Shown: positions 1 to 6,187 of the stretch, piece by piece
Layout of the letters: the number at the start of each line of letters is the position of its first letter
Numbering within the stretch: position 1 is the stretch's first letter
Assembly: GCA_016176745.1 (NCBI GenBank)
Contig: JACOWO010000016.1
Location: 1 to 7,090, forward strand
From: Nitrosopumilales archaeon
GTDB lineage: Archaea > Thermoproteota > Nitrososphaeria > Nitrososphaerales > Nitrosopumilaceae
Direction of reading: 5' to 3'
DNA: 7,090 nt
The notes under the pieces: generated by a model
Told to the model about the DNA's origin: nothing
What the model saw: the letters and a program-made list of their open reading frames with translations, nothing else
The model's database searches: none
Program-made: the position numbers and the translations under genes

Positions 1-143
1 TGGCCAACAAGTGCTACACCATATCCTCCCATACAGTCGATGTACTCTTTACCATTAATGTCCCAAACATGTGAGCCTAATCCTTTTTCTATAGTTACTG
101 GAAACCTTTGGTAGAGGTTTCCCATGATTTGGTCTTCAGTCAT
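1..143 (-). CDS. lysJ: LysW-gamma-semialdehyde aminotransferase, N-terminal part (LysJ/ArgD family)
   Basis: Partial gene running off the left window edge; only the first 47 residues are visible. They begin MTEDQIMGNLYQRFPVTIEK and contain GxGSHVWDINGKEYIDCMGGYGVALVG, the usual N-terminal strand and glycine-rich stretch of class III PLP-dependent acetylornithine/LysW-aminoadipate semialdehyde aminotransferases. The PLP lysine lies outside the window. In the pathway this enzyme transaminates the LysW-bound semialdehyde with glutamate, giving LysW-lysine or LysW-ornithine. The ATG overlaps the TGA of lysZ by four bases (ATGA, 140-143), so translation is probably coupled. No separate Shine-Dalgarno site is obvious. 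The family call is firm from the N-terminus and context; lysine versus arginine specificity cannot be told. Confidence 0.9.
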   Translation of the reverse strand, partial: MTEDQIMGNLYQRFPVTIEKGLGSHVWDINGKEYIDCMGGYGVALVG

Positions 144-940
144 TTTGTGATTACCGTACAATTGTCATGAGATATTGCTGAAGATATTGGGTTTTCTTTT
201 TGCCCATTTGAAATTAATGCCTCATTTACTCCCATCTCTAGCGCCTCTGTTGCAGCAAGCACTTTTTTTTCCATACCAAAACCAATTTTTGGCATAACCT
301 CTTTTGCTTCTGTCAATGTAAGGTTCCTGACAAGCTTGTCATCAAGCAAAAGACCATCAACGTTTGTTAAAAACAAAACCTTGTCTGATTCAATCTTTCC
401 TGCCACATAGGCTGCAGCCCTGTCTCCATCTACATTTAGGAACTCAAATTCTTCACTTATTGCTATAGGTGATATGACCGGAGTATATCCTTGATCAAGA
501 AGTGACTTTATGAAATTGGCATTTACGTTGGTTATTTTTCCTGTATATCCGCCGTCAATTACCTGTTTTCGTCCTTTTTCATTTACTATGACTAGCTTCT
601 TTTTTCTTTCAGCCTGAATCACCTTTCCGTCCACCCCTGAAAGACCAACTGCGTTTATTCCATTTTTTTGCAACATCAAAACTATTGTTTTGTTAATGCG
701 TCCTGACATTACCATTGTAAAAATCTCTGCAGTTTCCTTGTCTGTATATCTGCTTTTTATTCCGCCAGGTGAGACAACAAACTTTGGTTCTTTTCCAAGC
801 TCTTCTGAAACTTTAGTTACTTCCTTTCCTCCACCATGTACTAGTACTACGCCTTCTTTTCGCACTACTTTTTTGATATCAGAAATTGTTGAAGGATGTA
901 AATTATCCACTACGCTCCCTCCAATCTTAATTGTAATCAT
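140..940 (-). CDS. lysZ: [LysW]-aminoadipate/glutamate kinase
   Basis: 266-residue amino acid kinase (ArgB/LysZ family) that phosphorylates the distal carboxyl of alpha-aminoadipate or glutamate carried on LysW. Visible motifs are the N-terminal phosphate-binding KIGGS (Lys5), the HGGGKEV loop near residue 36, SRYTDKET near residues 63-70, which is typical of LysZ rather than of bacterial ArgB, and NVDGLLLDD with GFGMEKKVLAA in the C-terminal ATP-binding half. Length matches LysZ (about 260-270). The usual GGM of ArgB reads GFGM here. The ATG lies three bases after the lysY stop (TAAGACATG) with no clear ribosome site, which suggests coupled re-initiation. The gene then overlaps lysJ by four bases. 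argB is the alternative symbol; LysW and LysX in the same operon favour lysZ. Confidence 0.94.
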   Translation of the reverse strand: MITIKIGGSVVDNLHPSTISDIKKVVRKEGVVLVHGGGKEVTKVSEELGKEPKFVVSPGGIKSRYTDKETAEIFTMVMSGRINKTIVLMLQKNGINAVGLSGVDGKVIQAERKKKLVIVNEKGRKQVIDGGYTGKITNVNANFIKSLLDQGYTPVISPIAISEEFEFLNVDGDRAAAYVAGKIESDKVLFLTNVDGLLLDDKLVRNLTLTEAKEVMPKIGFGMEKKVLAATEALEMGVNEALISNGQKENPISSAISHDNCTVITK

Positions 941-943
941 GTC

Positions 944-1996
944 TTATACTGGAGTTAGAGGAGTGTATCTTAATCCTTCTGACTCATCAAAGCCACACAT
1001 TACATTCATGTTTTGAATGGCAGAGCCTGCTGCACCTTTCATCAAATTATCTGATGCAGATAACGCAATTAGTCTGTTGTTGTCTTCATCTATGTCAAAG
1101 CCAATGTCGCAAAAGTTAGAGCCGACAACAAACTTTGGATCTGGGAATTTGTAAAATCCTTTTTTGTCACGAATCAATCTGATGAATTTTTCGTTTTGAA
1201 AGTCTTCACGATATATCTTCCAGATCTCTTTTTCATCTATACTCTTTGTTAGGAAGGTGTGATTTGTACACAAAATTCCTCTTACAATATCAACAGCATG
1301 TGGACTCATAGATATTTTGATCTTCTTTCCTCCTACCTCACTAAGTTCTTGCTCAATTTCTCCTGTGTGTCTGTGCTTTGCAGGCTTGTATGGTCGTATT
1401 ACTCCTGACCTCATTGCATGATGAGTTCCAGACTCTGCGGTTGCTCCTGCTCCAGAAGAGCCAATCTTTGAATCAACAATAATGTGATCAATATCAATTA
1501 GATTTCGTTTTATCAATGGATACAATGCTAACATCGAAGTAACTGCCATGCAACCAGGACAAGAAACAAGCTGAGCATTTTTGATTTTTTCTCGATGAAT
1601 TTCAGGAACGCCGTATACTGATTTTGATAAATAATCAGGATAGGGATGCTCCCATCCGTACCATTTTTTGTAATCTTCAGGATTATGCAGCCTATAGTCT
1701 GCGCTAAGATCAATTATCTTCATTCCCCTATCATACAGTGATTTTACAATTTCAGTTGCAGTACCGTGCGGAACTGCAGTAAAAACAAGGTCACAATTGT
1801 CTGACATTTTATCATAGTCAAGCTCAGAAAAGGTCAGATCTGTAAAGCTCTTGAGGCTTGGCTGTATCCTATGCAGATATTCGCCAACATACTGCCGTGA
1901 AGTAACCATTGTGATCTCAACTTTTGGATGACTTACAAGTAGTCGTAATACTTCGCCTCCAACAAATCCAGATGCGCCTACAACTCCAACTTTCAT
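944..1996 (-). CDS. lysY: [LysW]-aminoadipate/glutamate 6-phosphate reductase
   Basis: NADPH-dependent reductase of the ArgC/LysY family, converting the LysW-bound acyl phosphate to the semialdehyde. Counted from the ATG at 1996 it has 350 residues. It opens with the Rossmann motif GVVGASGFVGGE; the catalytic Cys is in SCPGCMAVTSM (Cys149); GSSGAGATAESGTHH follows, then KPAKHRHTGEIEQE with the catalytic-type His. The length fits the family. A GTG at 2005 would add three residues (MVS), but homologues start at MKVGVVGASG, so I favour the ATG. The start sits at the edge of a 7-bp inverted repeat in the short gap after lysX. The stop is three bases before lysZ. argC is the common alternative name. 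Confidence 0.94.
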   Translation of the reverse strand: MKVGVVGASGFVGGEVLRLLVSHPKVEITMVTSRQYVGEYLHRIQPSLKSFTDLTFSELDYDKMSDNCDLVFTAVPHGTATEIVKSLYDRGMKIIDLSADYRLHNPEDYKKWYGWEHPYPDYLSKSVYGVPEIHREKIKNAQLVSCPGCMAVTSMLALYPLIKRNLIDIDHIIVDSKIGSSGAGATAESGTHHAMRSGVIRPYKPAKHRHTGEIEQELSEVGGKKIKISMSPHAVDIVRGILCTNHTFLTKSIDEKEIWKIYREDFQNEKFIRLIRDKKGFYKFPDPKFVVGSNFCDIGFDIDEDNNRLIALSASDNLMKGAAGSAIQNMNVMCGFDESEGLRYTPLTPV

Positions 1997-1998
1997 AG

Positions 1999-2022
1999 AT
2001 ACCACTCTTCGTAATGTGGTAT
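1999..2022 (-). promoter_or_regulatory. Inverted repeat over the lysY translation start
   Basis: In the mRNA sense, ATACCAC (2022-2016) can pair perfectly with GTGGTAT (2005-1999) around the 10-base loop ATTACGAAGA. The stem begins 4 bases after the lysX TAA and ends 2 bases before the lysY ATG. It covers the alternative GTG and the only Shine-Dalgarno-like bases (GTGGT). It could tune lysY translation or link it to ribosomes finishing lysX. The repeat is directly visible; the function is inference, and a 7-bp stem can arise by chance. Confidence 0.35.
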
Positions 2023-2025
2023 AAT

Positions 2026-2880
2026 TTATTTCCTAACGGAATTTACAGCAAACTCTACCATTGTTTTTGGAATGTTTTTTGTTGCAACTTTAGCTAGTCC
2101 CTTAAACTCTACAGTATTATTTACTTCATGTACGACTAGGCCACGTTTTTCATCTTCCATCATATCTATTCCTAAGATTCCGCCGCCTACAGCCTTTGAT
2201 GCCTTGAAACAAAGGTCATCAATCTCTTTTGTAATTTTACAGAGCTCAGGATCTGCCCCAAGTGCAATATTTGTCTTAAAGCCTGACGACTTTCTATACA
2301 TTGCAGCAACTACCTCATCTCAAACAATGATTGCTCGCAGGTCACGTGGAGGTCTTTTTACCATCTCTTGAAGATAAAAAATCCTGTCATGCGGGCCATC
2401 TGTAAATTCTCTTATCTCAAACAAGGCATCTACCGTATCCTTGTCCTTTAGCGGTACTACGCTTCTTCCCCAGCTTCCAATAATGGGTTTTATCACAAGC
2501 GGATATCCTACTTTGTCAAGATTTTCTCTTGCAGCTTCTGCTGAAAATGAAAAGTAGGTTTTTGGTGTAGGTACCTTGTGTTTACTTAGCAGTAATGAGG
2601 TAAGCATTTTGTTTCCACAGTTATTTGCAACTTCAAAAGTGTTGATTACAGGAATATCCAAAAATTCTAGACATGCAGTAAAATGAATTCCACGAAAATA
2701 GCTTACACATCTTTCAAGTACAACATTGCCAAAATCATAGTCAGTCTTTTTGCTTTCTGTACTGAATCGTGTTATCTTTGCATCAATGGATGTAGTATCG
2801 TGTCCAAGCTGTTCTGCTTCTTTTTGAAGCATTTTTTCTTCAGCTCGGACTCGATCAAAAACTATACTAATCTTTGACAA
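2026..2880 (-). pseudogene. lysX: LysW ligase (ATP-grasp), interrupted by an in-frame TGA
   Basis: ATP-grasp ligase that joins the amino group of alpha-aminoadipate (or glutamate) to the side-chain carboxyl of the C-terminal Glu of LysW. The full frame is 284 codons, the normal family length (about 280), but codon 187 is TGA (2320-2322). The upstream part holds the N-terminal domain and ATP-grasp motifs (KPIIGSWGRSV at 131-141, YLQEMVKRPPRDLRAIIV at 169-186). After the stop the same frame continues with DEVVAAMYRK, GIDMMED (Asp239) and HEVNNTVEFK (Glu252, Asn254), the probable Mg/ATP ligands. Homologues have Gly where the TGA is, so one GGA-to-TGA change explains it. Residues 261-262 are Gly-Leu, near the site that as I recall separates LysX (Gly-Phe) from ArgX (Asn-Thr/Ala). 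The start is TTG at 2880, directly after the lysW stop, with GGGGAG just upstream. A truncated product would lack catalytic residues. Confidence 0.88.
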
Positions 2881-3045
2881 TTACTCTCCCCAGTCTTCGC
2901 CTACTGTTTCTGCCTTCTTTAATTCTATTGAGCCGCTTTTTTTTGAAATCTCAAAGTCGGCTCCACAGTCAGGACAAGAGACAATCTCTCCAACGGAGGC
3001 GTCTGCTGGGACGTTGATATTTCCATCACAATCTGGACAATTCAT
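2881..3045 (-). CDS. lysW: Amino-group carrier protein LysW
   Basis: A 54-residue acidic carrier protein. It starts MNCPDCDGNINVPADASVGE, has two CPDC zinc-binding pairs (Cys3/6 and Cys24/27) and ends in the diagnostic EDWGE tail. The side chain of the final Glu54 is where LysX attaches aminoadipate or glutamate; the loaded protein is then handed through LysZ, LysY and LysJ. The length and tail match LysW of Thermus and Sulfolobus. The ATG lies nine bases after the argG stop, with AGGTGA overlapping that stop as a good Shine-Dalgarno site. The lysW TAA is followed immediately and in the same frame by the lysX TTG. Confidence 0.95.
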   Translation of the reverse strand: MNCPDCDGNINVPADASVGEIVSCPDCGADFEISKKSGSIELKKAETVGEDWGE

Positions 3046-3060
3046 TGATTCAACTCACCT
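3046..3060 (-). promoter_or_regulatory. Ribosome binding site of lysW
   Basis: AGGTGAG at the very end of argG (its TGA is part of the site) lies about 8 bases before the lysW ATG. It matches the 3' end of archaeal 16S rRNA well and fixes the lysW start. It is one of few strong Shine-Dalgarno sites in this window, which fits a carrier protein needed in larger amounts than its enzymes (the last point is inference). Confidence 0.55.
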
Positions 3061-4242
3061 CTTTTTTTGTAATTTATTAGCTTCTGTTGATTGCATTCCC
3101 CACAATTCTACGAAACCTTTAGCTAGTCTTTGATCAAAGCTAGATTTTTTTCCATATGTAGCCACATCATGGCTGTAAAGGGAATACTTTGATTTTCTGC
3201 CAACAACACGCAAACTTCCTTTGTACATTTTTAACTTTACAGTTCCTGTCACACGTTTTTGTGATTGGTTGATAAACATATCTAATTCATCTTTTAGCGG
3301 GTCATTCCATAGTCCAGAATAGACAAGCCATGCCCACTCGCTGTCAACAAGTGACTTGAACTTTGTTTCATGTTTTGTGAGAACCATTTTTTCAAGATCG
3401 GAATGTGCCTCAATTAGACACAGCGCAGCTGGGGTTTCATAAACCTCACGTGATTTTATTCCAACTACGCGATCTTCGATGTGATCGACTATGCCAATTC
3501 CACATCCGCCTGCTTTTTTGTTGATATATTCAATTAGTTTGATTGGAGGCAGCGACTTGCCATCGGCCTGTACAGGGATTCCGTTTTGAAATTTTACTTC
3601 AAGATATGTTGGCTTGTCAGGCAGATTTTTTGTTTTTACCCAGATAAATGCATCATGTGGAGGCTCTTTGTAAGGGTCTTCTAAGACTCCACCTTCAATT
3701 GCCCTTCCCCAAAGGTTCTGATCTATGCTGAATTTTTTGGCAACATTGTCTATTTTGATTCCGTGTCTTTGTGCAAATTCTAACTCTGTTGGTCGATCCA
3801 AGTTCATATCCCTTATTGGTGCGATTATAGGTAGATTTGATCTTGAACGCATAGTTATATCAAATCGGACTTGATCGTTTCCTTTTCCAGAACAACCATG
3901 TGCTAAAGCTGATACGTTTTCCTTTTTTGCTATCTCAACTACCTTTTGTGCAATTAGTGGACGGGCAAGTGCAGTTGCAAGACAGTACTTTTTTTGATAT
4001 AACGCGTTTGCCTTTATAGACGGGAATATGTACTGCTTGACAAACTCTTCTTTTGCATCTATATGGTAATGTTTTACAACTCCTAGACTCTTTGCCTTTG
4101 CAGCGATCTTTTTTTGATCATCCCCTTGACCAACATCAACTGTAACAGTTACAACATCAAGGCCATGCTTTACTTGAAGATACTTTACAACAACTGATGT
4201 ATCTAATCCACCAGAAAATGCCAAGACAGCTTTTTTATTCAT
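3055..4242 (-). CDS. argG: Argininosuccinate synthase
   Basis: 395-residue enzyme that joins citrulline and aspartate with ATP to give argininosuccinate, the penultimate step to arginine, in the cytoplasm. The N-terminal PP-loop is FSGGLDTS (residues 9-16). VTVDVGQGDD follows, then AHGCSGKGNDQVRFD (114-128), where the common form is HGCTGKGNDQVRFE; the Thr-to-Ser and Glu-to-Asp changes are conservative. PIIAPIRDM, NLWGRAIEGGVLEDP and GGCGIGIVDHIEDRVVGIKSREVYETPA complete the family pattern. The length is typical (about 400). It is the first gene of the leftward operon and ends nine bases before lysW in the same frame. Its place beside the LysW genes implies that the carrier pathway feeds ornithine and arginine synthesis too. 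No argH is seen within the window. Confidence 0.96.
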   Translation of the reverse strand: MNKKAVLAFSGGLDTSVVVKYLQVKHGLDVVTVTVDVGQGDDQKKIAAKAKSLGVVKHYHIDAKEEFVKQYIFPSIKANALYQKKYCLATALARPLIAQKVVEIAKKENVSALAHGCSGKGNDQVRFDITMRSRSNLPIIAPIRDMNLDRPTELEFAQRHGIKIDNVAKKFSIDQNLWGRAIEGGVLEDPYKEPPHDAFIWVKTKNLPDKPTYLEVKFQNGIPVQADGKSLPPIKLIEYINKKAGGCGIGIVDHIEDRVVGIKSREVYETPAALCLIEAHSDLEKMVLTKHETKFKSLVDSEWAWLVYSGLWNDPLKDELDMFINQSQKRVTGTVKLKMYKGSLRVVGRKSKYSLYSHDVATYGKKSSFDQRLAKGFVELWGMQSTEANKLQKKR

Positions 4243-4265
4243 AGCGCAGTTCAGTGTATGCCTCT

Positions 4266-4306
4266 GAATTTATTTTTTGTGTTAGTTTGTTTTTGTTATA
4301 TTTTTT
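4266..4306 (-). promoter_or_regulatory. Candidate promoter of the argG-lysWXYZJ operon
   Basis: Two TATA-like elements precede argG on the minus strand. ATATAACA (around 4303-4296) would put a transcript start near 4273, leaving a leader of about 30 bases. AATAAATT (around 4274-4267) is centred about 28 bases before the ATG and would give a leaderless message. No convincing Shine-Dalgarno site lies near the ATG (AGAGG is about 17 bases away), so a leaderless mRNA is attractive. AT-rich sequence makes such matches cheap; only the presence of a promoter in this divergent gap is reasonably sure. Confidence 0.45.
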
Positions 4307-4331
4307 CACTTGGATTGCTTTGAAATTTTCC

Positions 4332-4346
4332 AGCTAGCTTGAGCTA
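4332..4346. promoter_or_regulatory. AGCTA inverted repeat, possible operator
   Basis: TAGCT-TG-AGCTA (4335-4346) is a perfect inverted repeat with a two-base centre. It overlaps a second palindrome, AGCTAGCT (4332-4339). It lies in the 146-base divergent gap, about 12 bases upstream of the TATA-like box of the transporter operon, where archaeal regulators often bind. The symmetry is visible; operator function is inference. Confidence 0.3.
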
Positions 4347-4357
4347 AAATCCGATCA

Positions 4358-4366
4358 CTATTTAAC
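4358..4366 (+). promoter_or_regulatory. TATA-like box for the ABC transporter operon
   Basis: CTATTTAAC is centred about 27 bases before the ATG at 4389, the spacing expected for a leaderless archaeal transcript beginning at or next to that ATG. No Shine-Dalgarno site precedes the ATG, which agrees. The spacing also supports 4389 as the original start of the binding-protein gene, despite the frameshift just downstream. Confidence 0.5.
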
Positions 4367-4388
4367 GGAATTATTATAACGCTGTTTT

Positions 4389-5422
4389 ATGAAATTTACT
4401 GCTGCAGTAGGTGCGCAGTAGGTGCCGCACTTGTAATTACAATTACGATACTTGTAGTTATTGCAAATTTTACTCATGAAGTTACAGCACAAAACAAGGT
4501 TCGAGTTGCATTTTTTCCAAACATAAACCATATTGTTCCAATTGTTGGAATAGAAAATGGAATCTTTTCTAAAAACTTGGAAGGAACAGAGATAGAAACA
4601 AGACTTTTTGATAGTGGTCCACAGGTAATCGAATCTATGTTTGCAAACTCTGTAGACATTGCTTACGTTGGGCCTGGACCTGCAATAAACGGTTTTTTAC
4701 AATCAAAAAATAATGAAATTCAAATTATTTCTGGAGCAGCAAGTAGTGGTGTTAGCTTTGTCGTGAATCCAGGATCACAAATAAAAACTGCAGAAGATCT
4801 AGATGGAAAAAGGATCGCTGCTCCACTAATTGGGAACACACAGGATATCTCATTGAGAAACTATCTTTATGAAAATGGATTAAAGCCTGCTGATAAAGGT
4901 GGCTCTGTATACGTATTTAACTTGGAAAATCCCGAAATATACACACTGTTTGCAAAAGACGACATTGACGGCGCATGGGTGCCAGAACCGTGGGCAACTA
5001 TATTAGTTTTGGAATTAGGTGGGGTTCGTTTATTTAATGAGGAAGATTTGTGGCCTCAAAAACAATTTGCGTCAGTGGTTTTGATTGCAAGAAATGATTA
5101 CATAAAGAATCATCCCGAAATAGTTTCAAAGTGGTTAGACGCTCACACAGAAACTGTAAATTGGATAAACCAAAACCCAGATAAATCTAAAGTTATTTTT
5201 AATCAATTTCTAAAAAATACTCTTGGCAAGTCATTAAAAGATGAAATAATCAATGAAGCCTTTTCTCACATACAAATAACAACTGATCCGAGTATTGATT
5301 CGATTTACATTTTTGCAGAACGTGCTTACTCTGTGGGATATTTGGGAAGGCATGGCTACAATTTAGATGGAATATTTCATGATACAAAGCTAGTCAAGGC
5401 TCTACTGGAGAATGAAACATGA
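4389..5422 (+). CDS. ABC transporter substrate-binding protein (SsuA/NMT1-like), signal peptide frameshifted
   Basis: Extracytoplasmic solute-binding protein of the nitrate/sulfonate/taurine/thiamine-precursor class. The domain reads VRVAFFPNINHIVPIVGIE, ANSVDIAYVGPGPAINGF, IKTAEDLDGKRIAAPLIGNT and DIDGAWVPEPWAT, all typical of this family. The ATG at 4389 gives only MKFTAAVGAQ and then a TAG (4419-4421), because an 11-bp tandem duplication (4404-4425) shifts the frame. With one copy removed the frame is continuous: MKFTAAVGAALVITITILVV, then ANFTHEVTAQ, a hydrophobic signal or anchor with a possible cleavage after VTA and no lipobox Cys. That protein would be 340 residues, normal for the family. 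The shifted frame has no ATG or GTG start upstream of the domain; the first usable codon is TTG at 4577, which would remove the export signal and the first strand. The gene ends in a 4-base overlap with the ATPase gene. The substrate is not predictable. Confidence 0.85.
4404..4425 (+). repeat. Perfect 11-bp tandem duplication in the signal-peptide codons
   Basis: GCAGTAGGTGC occurs twice back to back, at 4404-4414 and 4415-4425, with no mismatch. Eleven is not a multiple of three, so the second copy shifts the binding-protein frame and brings a TAG (4419-4421) into phase. Excision of either copy joins ATG-initiated codons to the long downstream frame. It is the only such tandem repeat I found in the window. 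Confidence 0.9.
5407..5410 (+). promoter_or_regulatory. Ribosome binding site of the ATPase gene
   Basis: GGAG lies eight bases before the ATG at 5419, inside the end of the binding-protein gene. Together with the ATGA overlap it supports this start and coupled translation. Confidence 0.5.
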
Positions 5423-6180
5423 CAAAGCTTGAAGCAAAAAACATCGAAAAATATTTTGATCATGATGGACAGAAGCTACAAGCGCTTGGAGGCATAGATC
5501 TCAAGGTAAATGATGGAGATTTTGTTTGCCTTGTTGGACCATCAGGATGTGGTAAATCTACATTTCTTCGCATAGTAGCAGGTCTAGATAGACCAGATAA
5601 TGGTGAGATTCTCTTGGATGGAAAGCCTGTTACCGAAACAGGCCCTGATAGAATTTTAGTATTTCAAGAAGGAGCTTTGTTTCCATGGCTTAAGGTAATA
5701 GACAATGTAGAGTTTGGATTAAAGATTGCAGGAATTCCAAAGTCTGAAAGATCAGAGATATCAAAAAGATACTTGGATATGATGCAGCTTACAAGATTTG
5801 CAGAATCATACACATATCAATTGTCTACCGGAATGAAACAAAGAGTAGCAATAGCAAGAGCACTTGTACTAGATCCTGACGTTTTGTTGATGGATGAACC
5901 ATTTGCCGCACTTGACACTCAAACACGCGATCTGTTACTTGTTGAGATGCAGCTAATTTGGGAAAGGACCAAAAAAACAATTCTTTTTGTAACTCATAAT
6001 GTAGCCGAAGCTGCAATGCTTGGGAACAGAGTTGCTGTATTTACAAACAGACCATCAACAATAAAAAAAGAAATAGTAATTGATTACCGCAGACCGCGTA
6101 TTTCCGAAGATGAAAATCTCTCAAAATATCAACAACAAATCTTGGCAGAATTAAGACCCGAAGTAAAAGCAAGTGAATAG
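5419..6180 (+). CDS. ABC transporter ATP-binding protein (SsuB/TauB/NrtD-like)
   Basis: 253-residue nucleotide-binding subunit, cytoplasmic, which powers the importer. Walker A is GPSGCGKST (40-48), the Q-loop Gln83 is in VFQEGALFPWLKV, the signature is LSTGMKQR (135-142), Walker B LLMDEP (156-161) is followed by the D-loop ALD, and the H-loop His193 is in FVTHNVAEA. The FQEGALFPW context and the TETGPDR stretch are typical of the nitrate/sulfonate/taurine branch. The signature has Thr where most relatives have Gly (LSGGM/LSGGQ); all other catalytic residues are present. The ATG overlaps the stop of the binding-protein gene (ATGA), and the 3' end abuts the permease gene. The family call is firm, the substrate unknown. 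Confidence 0.95.
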   Translation: MTKLEAKNIEKYFDHDGQKLQALGGIDLKVNDGDFVCLVGPSGCGKSTFLRIVAGLDRPDNGEILLDGKPVTETGPDRILVFQEGALFPWLKVIDNVEFGLKIAGIPKSERSEISKRYLDMMQLTRFAESYTYQLSTGMKQRVAIARALVLDPDVLLMDEPFAALDTQTRDLLLVEMQLIWERTKKTILFVTHNVAEAAMLGNRVAVFTNRPSTIKKEIVIDYRRPRISEDENLSKYQQQILAELRPEVKASE

Positions 6181-6187
6181 GATAATT

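Noticed and set aside
690..1016. Plus-strand ORF of 108 codons opposite lysZ/lysY
   Set aside because: Lies antisense to two well-supported genes, has no recognisable domain, and has the Ser/Pro/Thr-rich composition of a shadow frame.
2320..2322. TGA in lysX as a selenocysteine codon
   Set aside because: The homologous position is Gly, not Cys, and there is no catalytic reason for Sec in ATP-grasp ligases; I also saw no obvious SECIS-like hairpin.
2072..2371. Plus-strand ORF of 99 codons opposite lysX
   Set aside because: Antisense to the conserved C-terminal part of lysX, including the stop region; no family features or start signals.
4389..4421. A genuine 10-residue leader peptide (MKFTAAVGAQ) upstream of the transporter
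   Set aside because: The codons fuse seamlessly into the binding-protein signal sequence when one 11-bp copy is removed, so a broken signal peptide explains it better than a regulatory leader.
4474..4659. Minus-strand ORF of 61 codons in the binding-protein gene
   Set aside because: Antisense shadow of a conserved coding region without any support.
4577..5422. TTG at 4577 as the natural start of the binding protein
   Set aside because: Family homology begins about 26 codons earlier (VRVAFFPNINH), and this start would leave no export signal for an extracytoplasmic protein.
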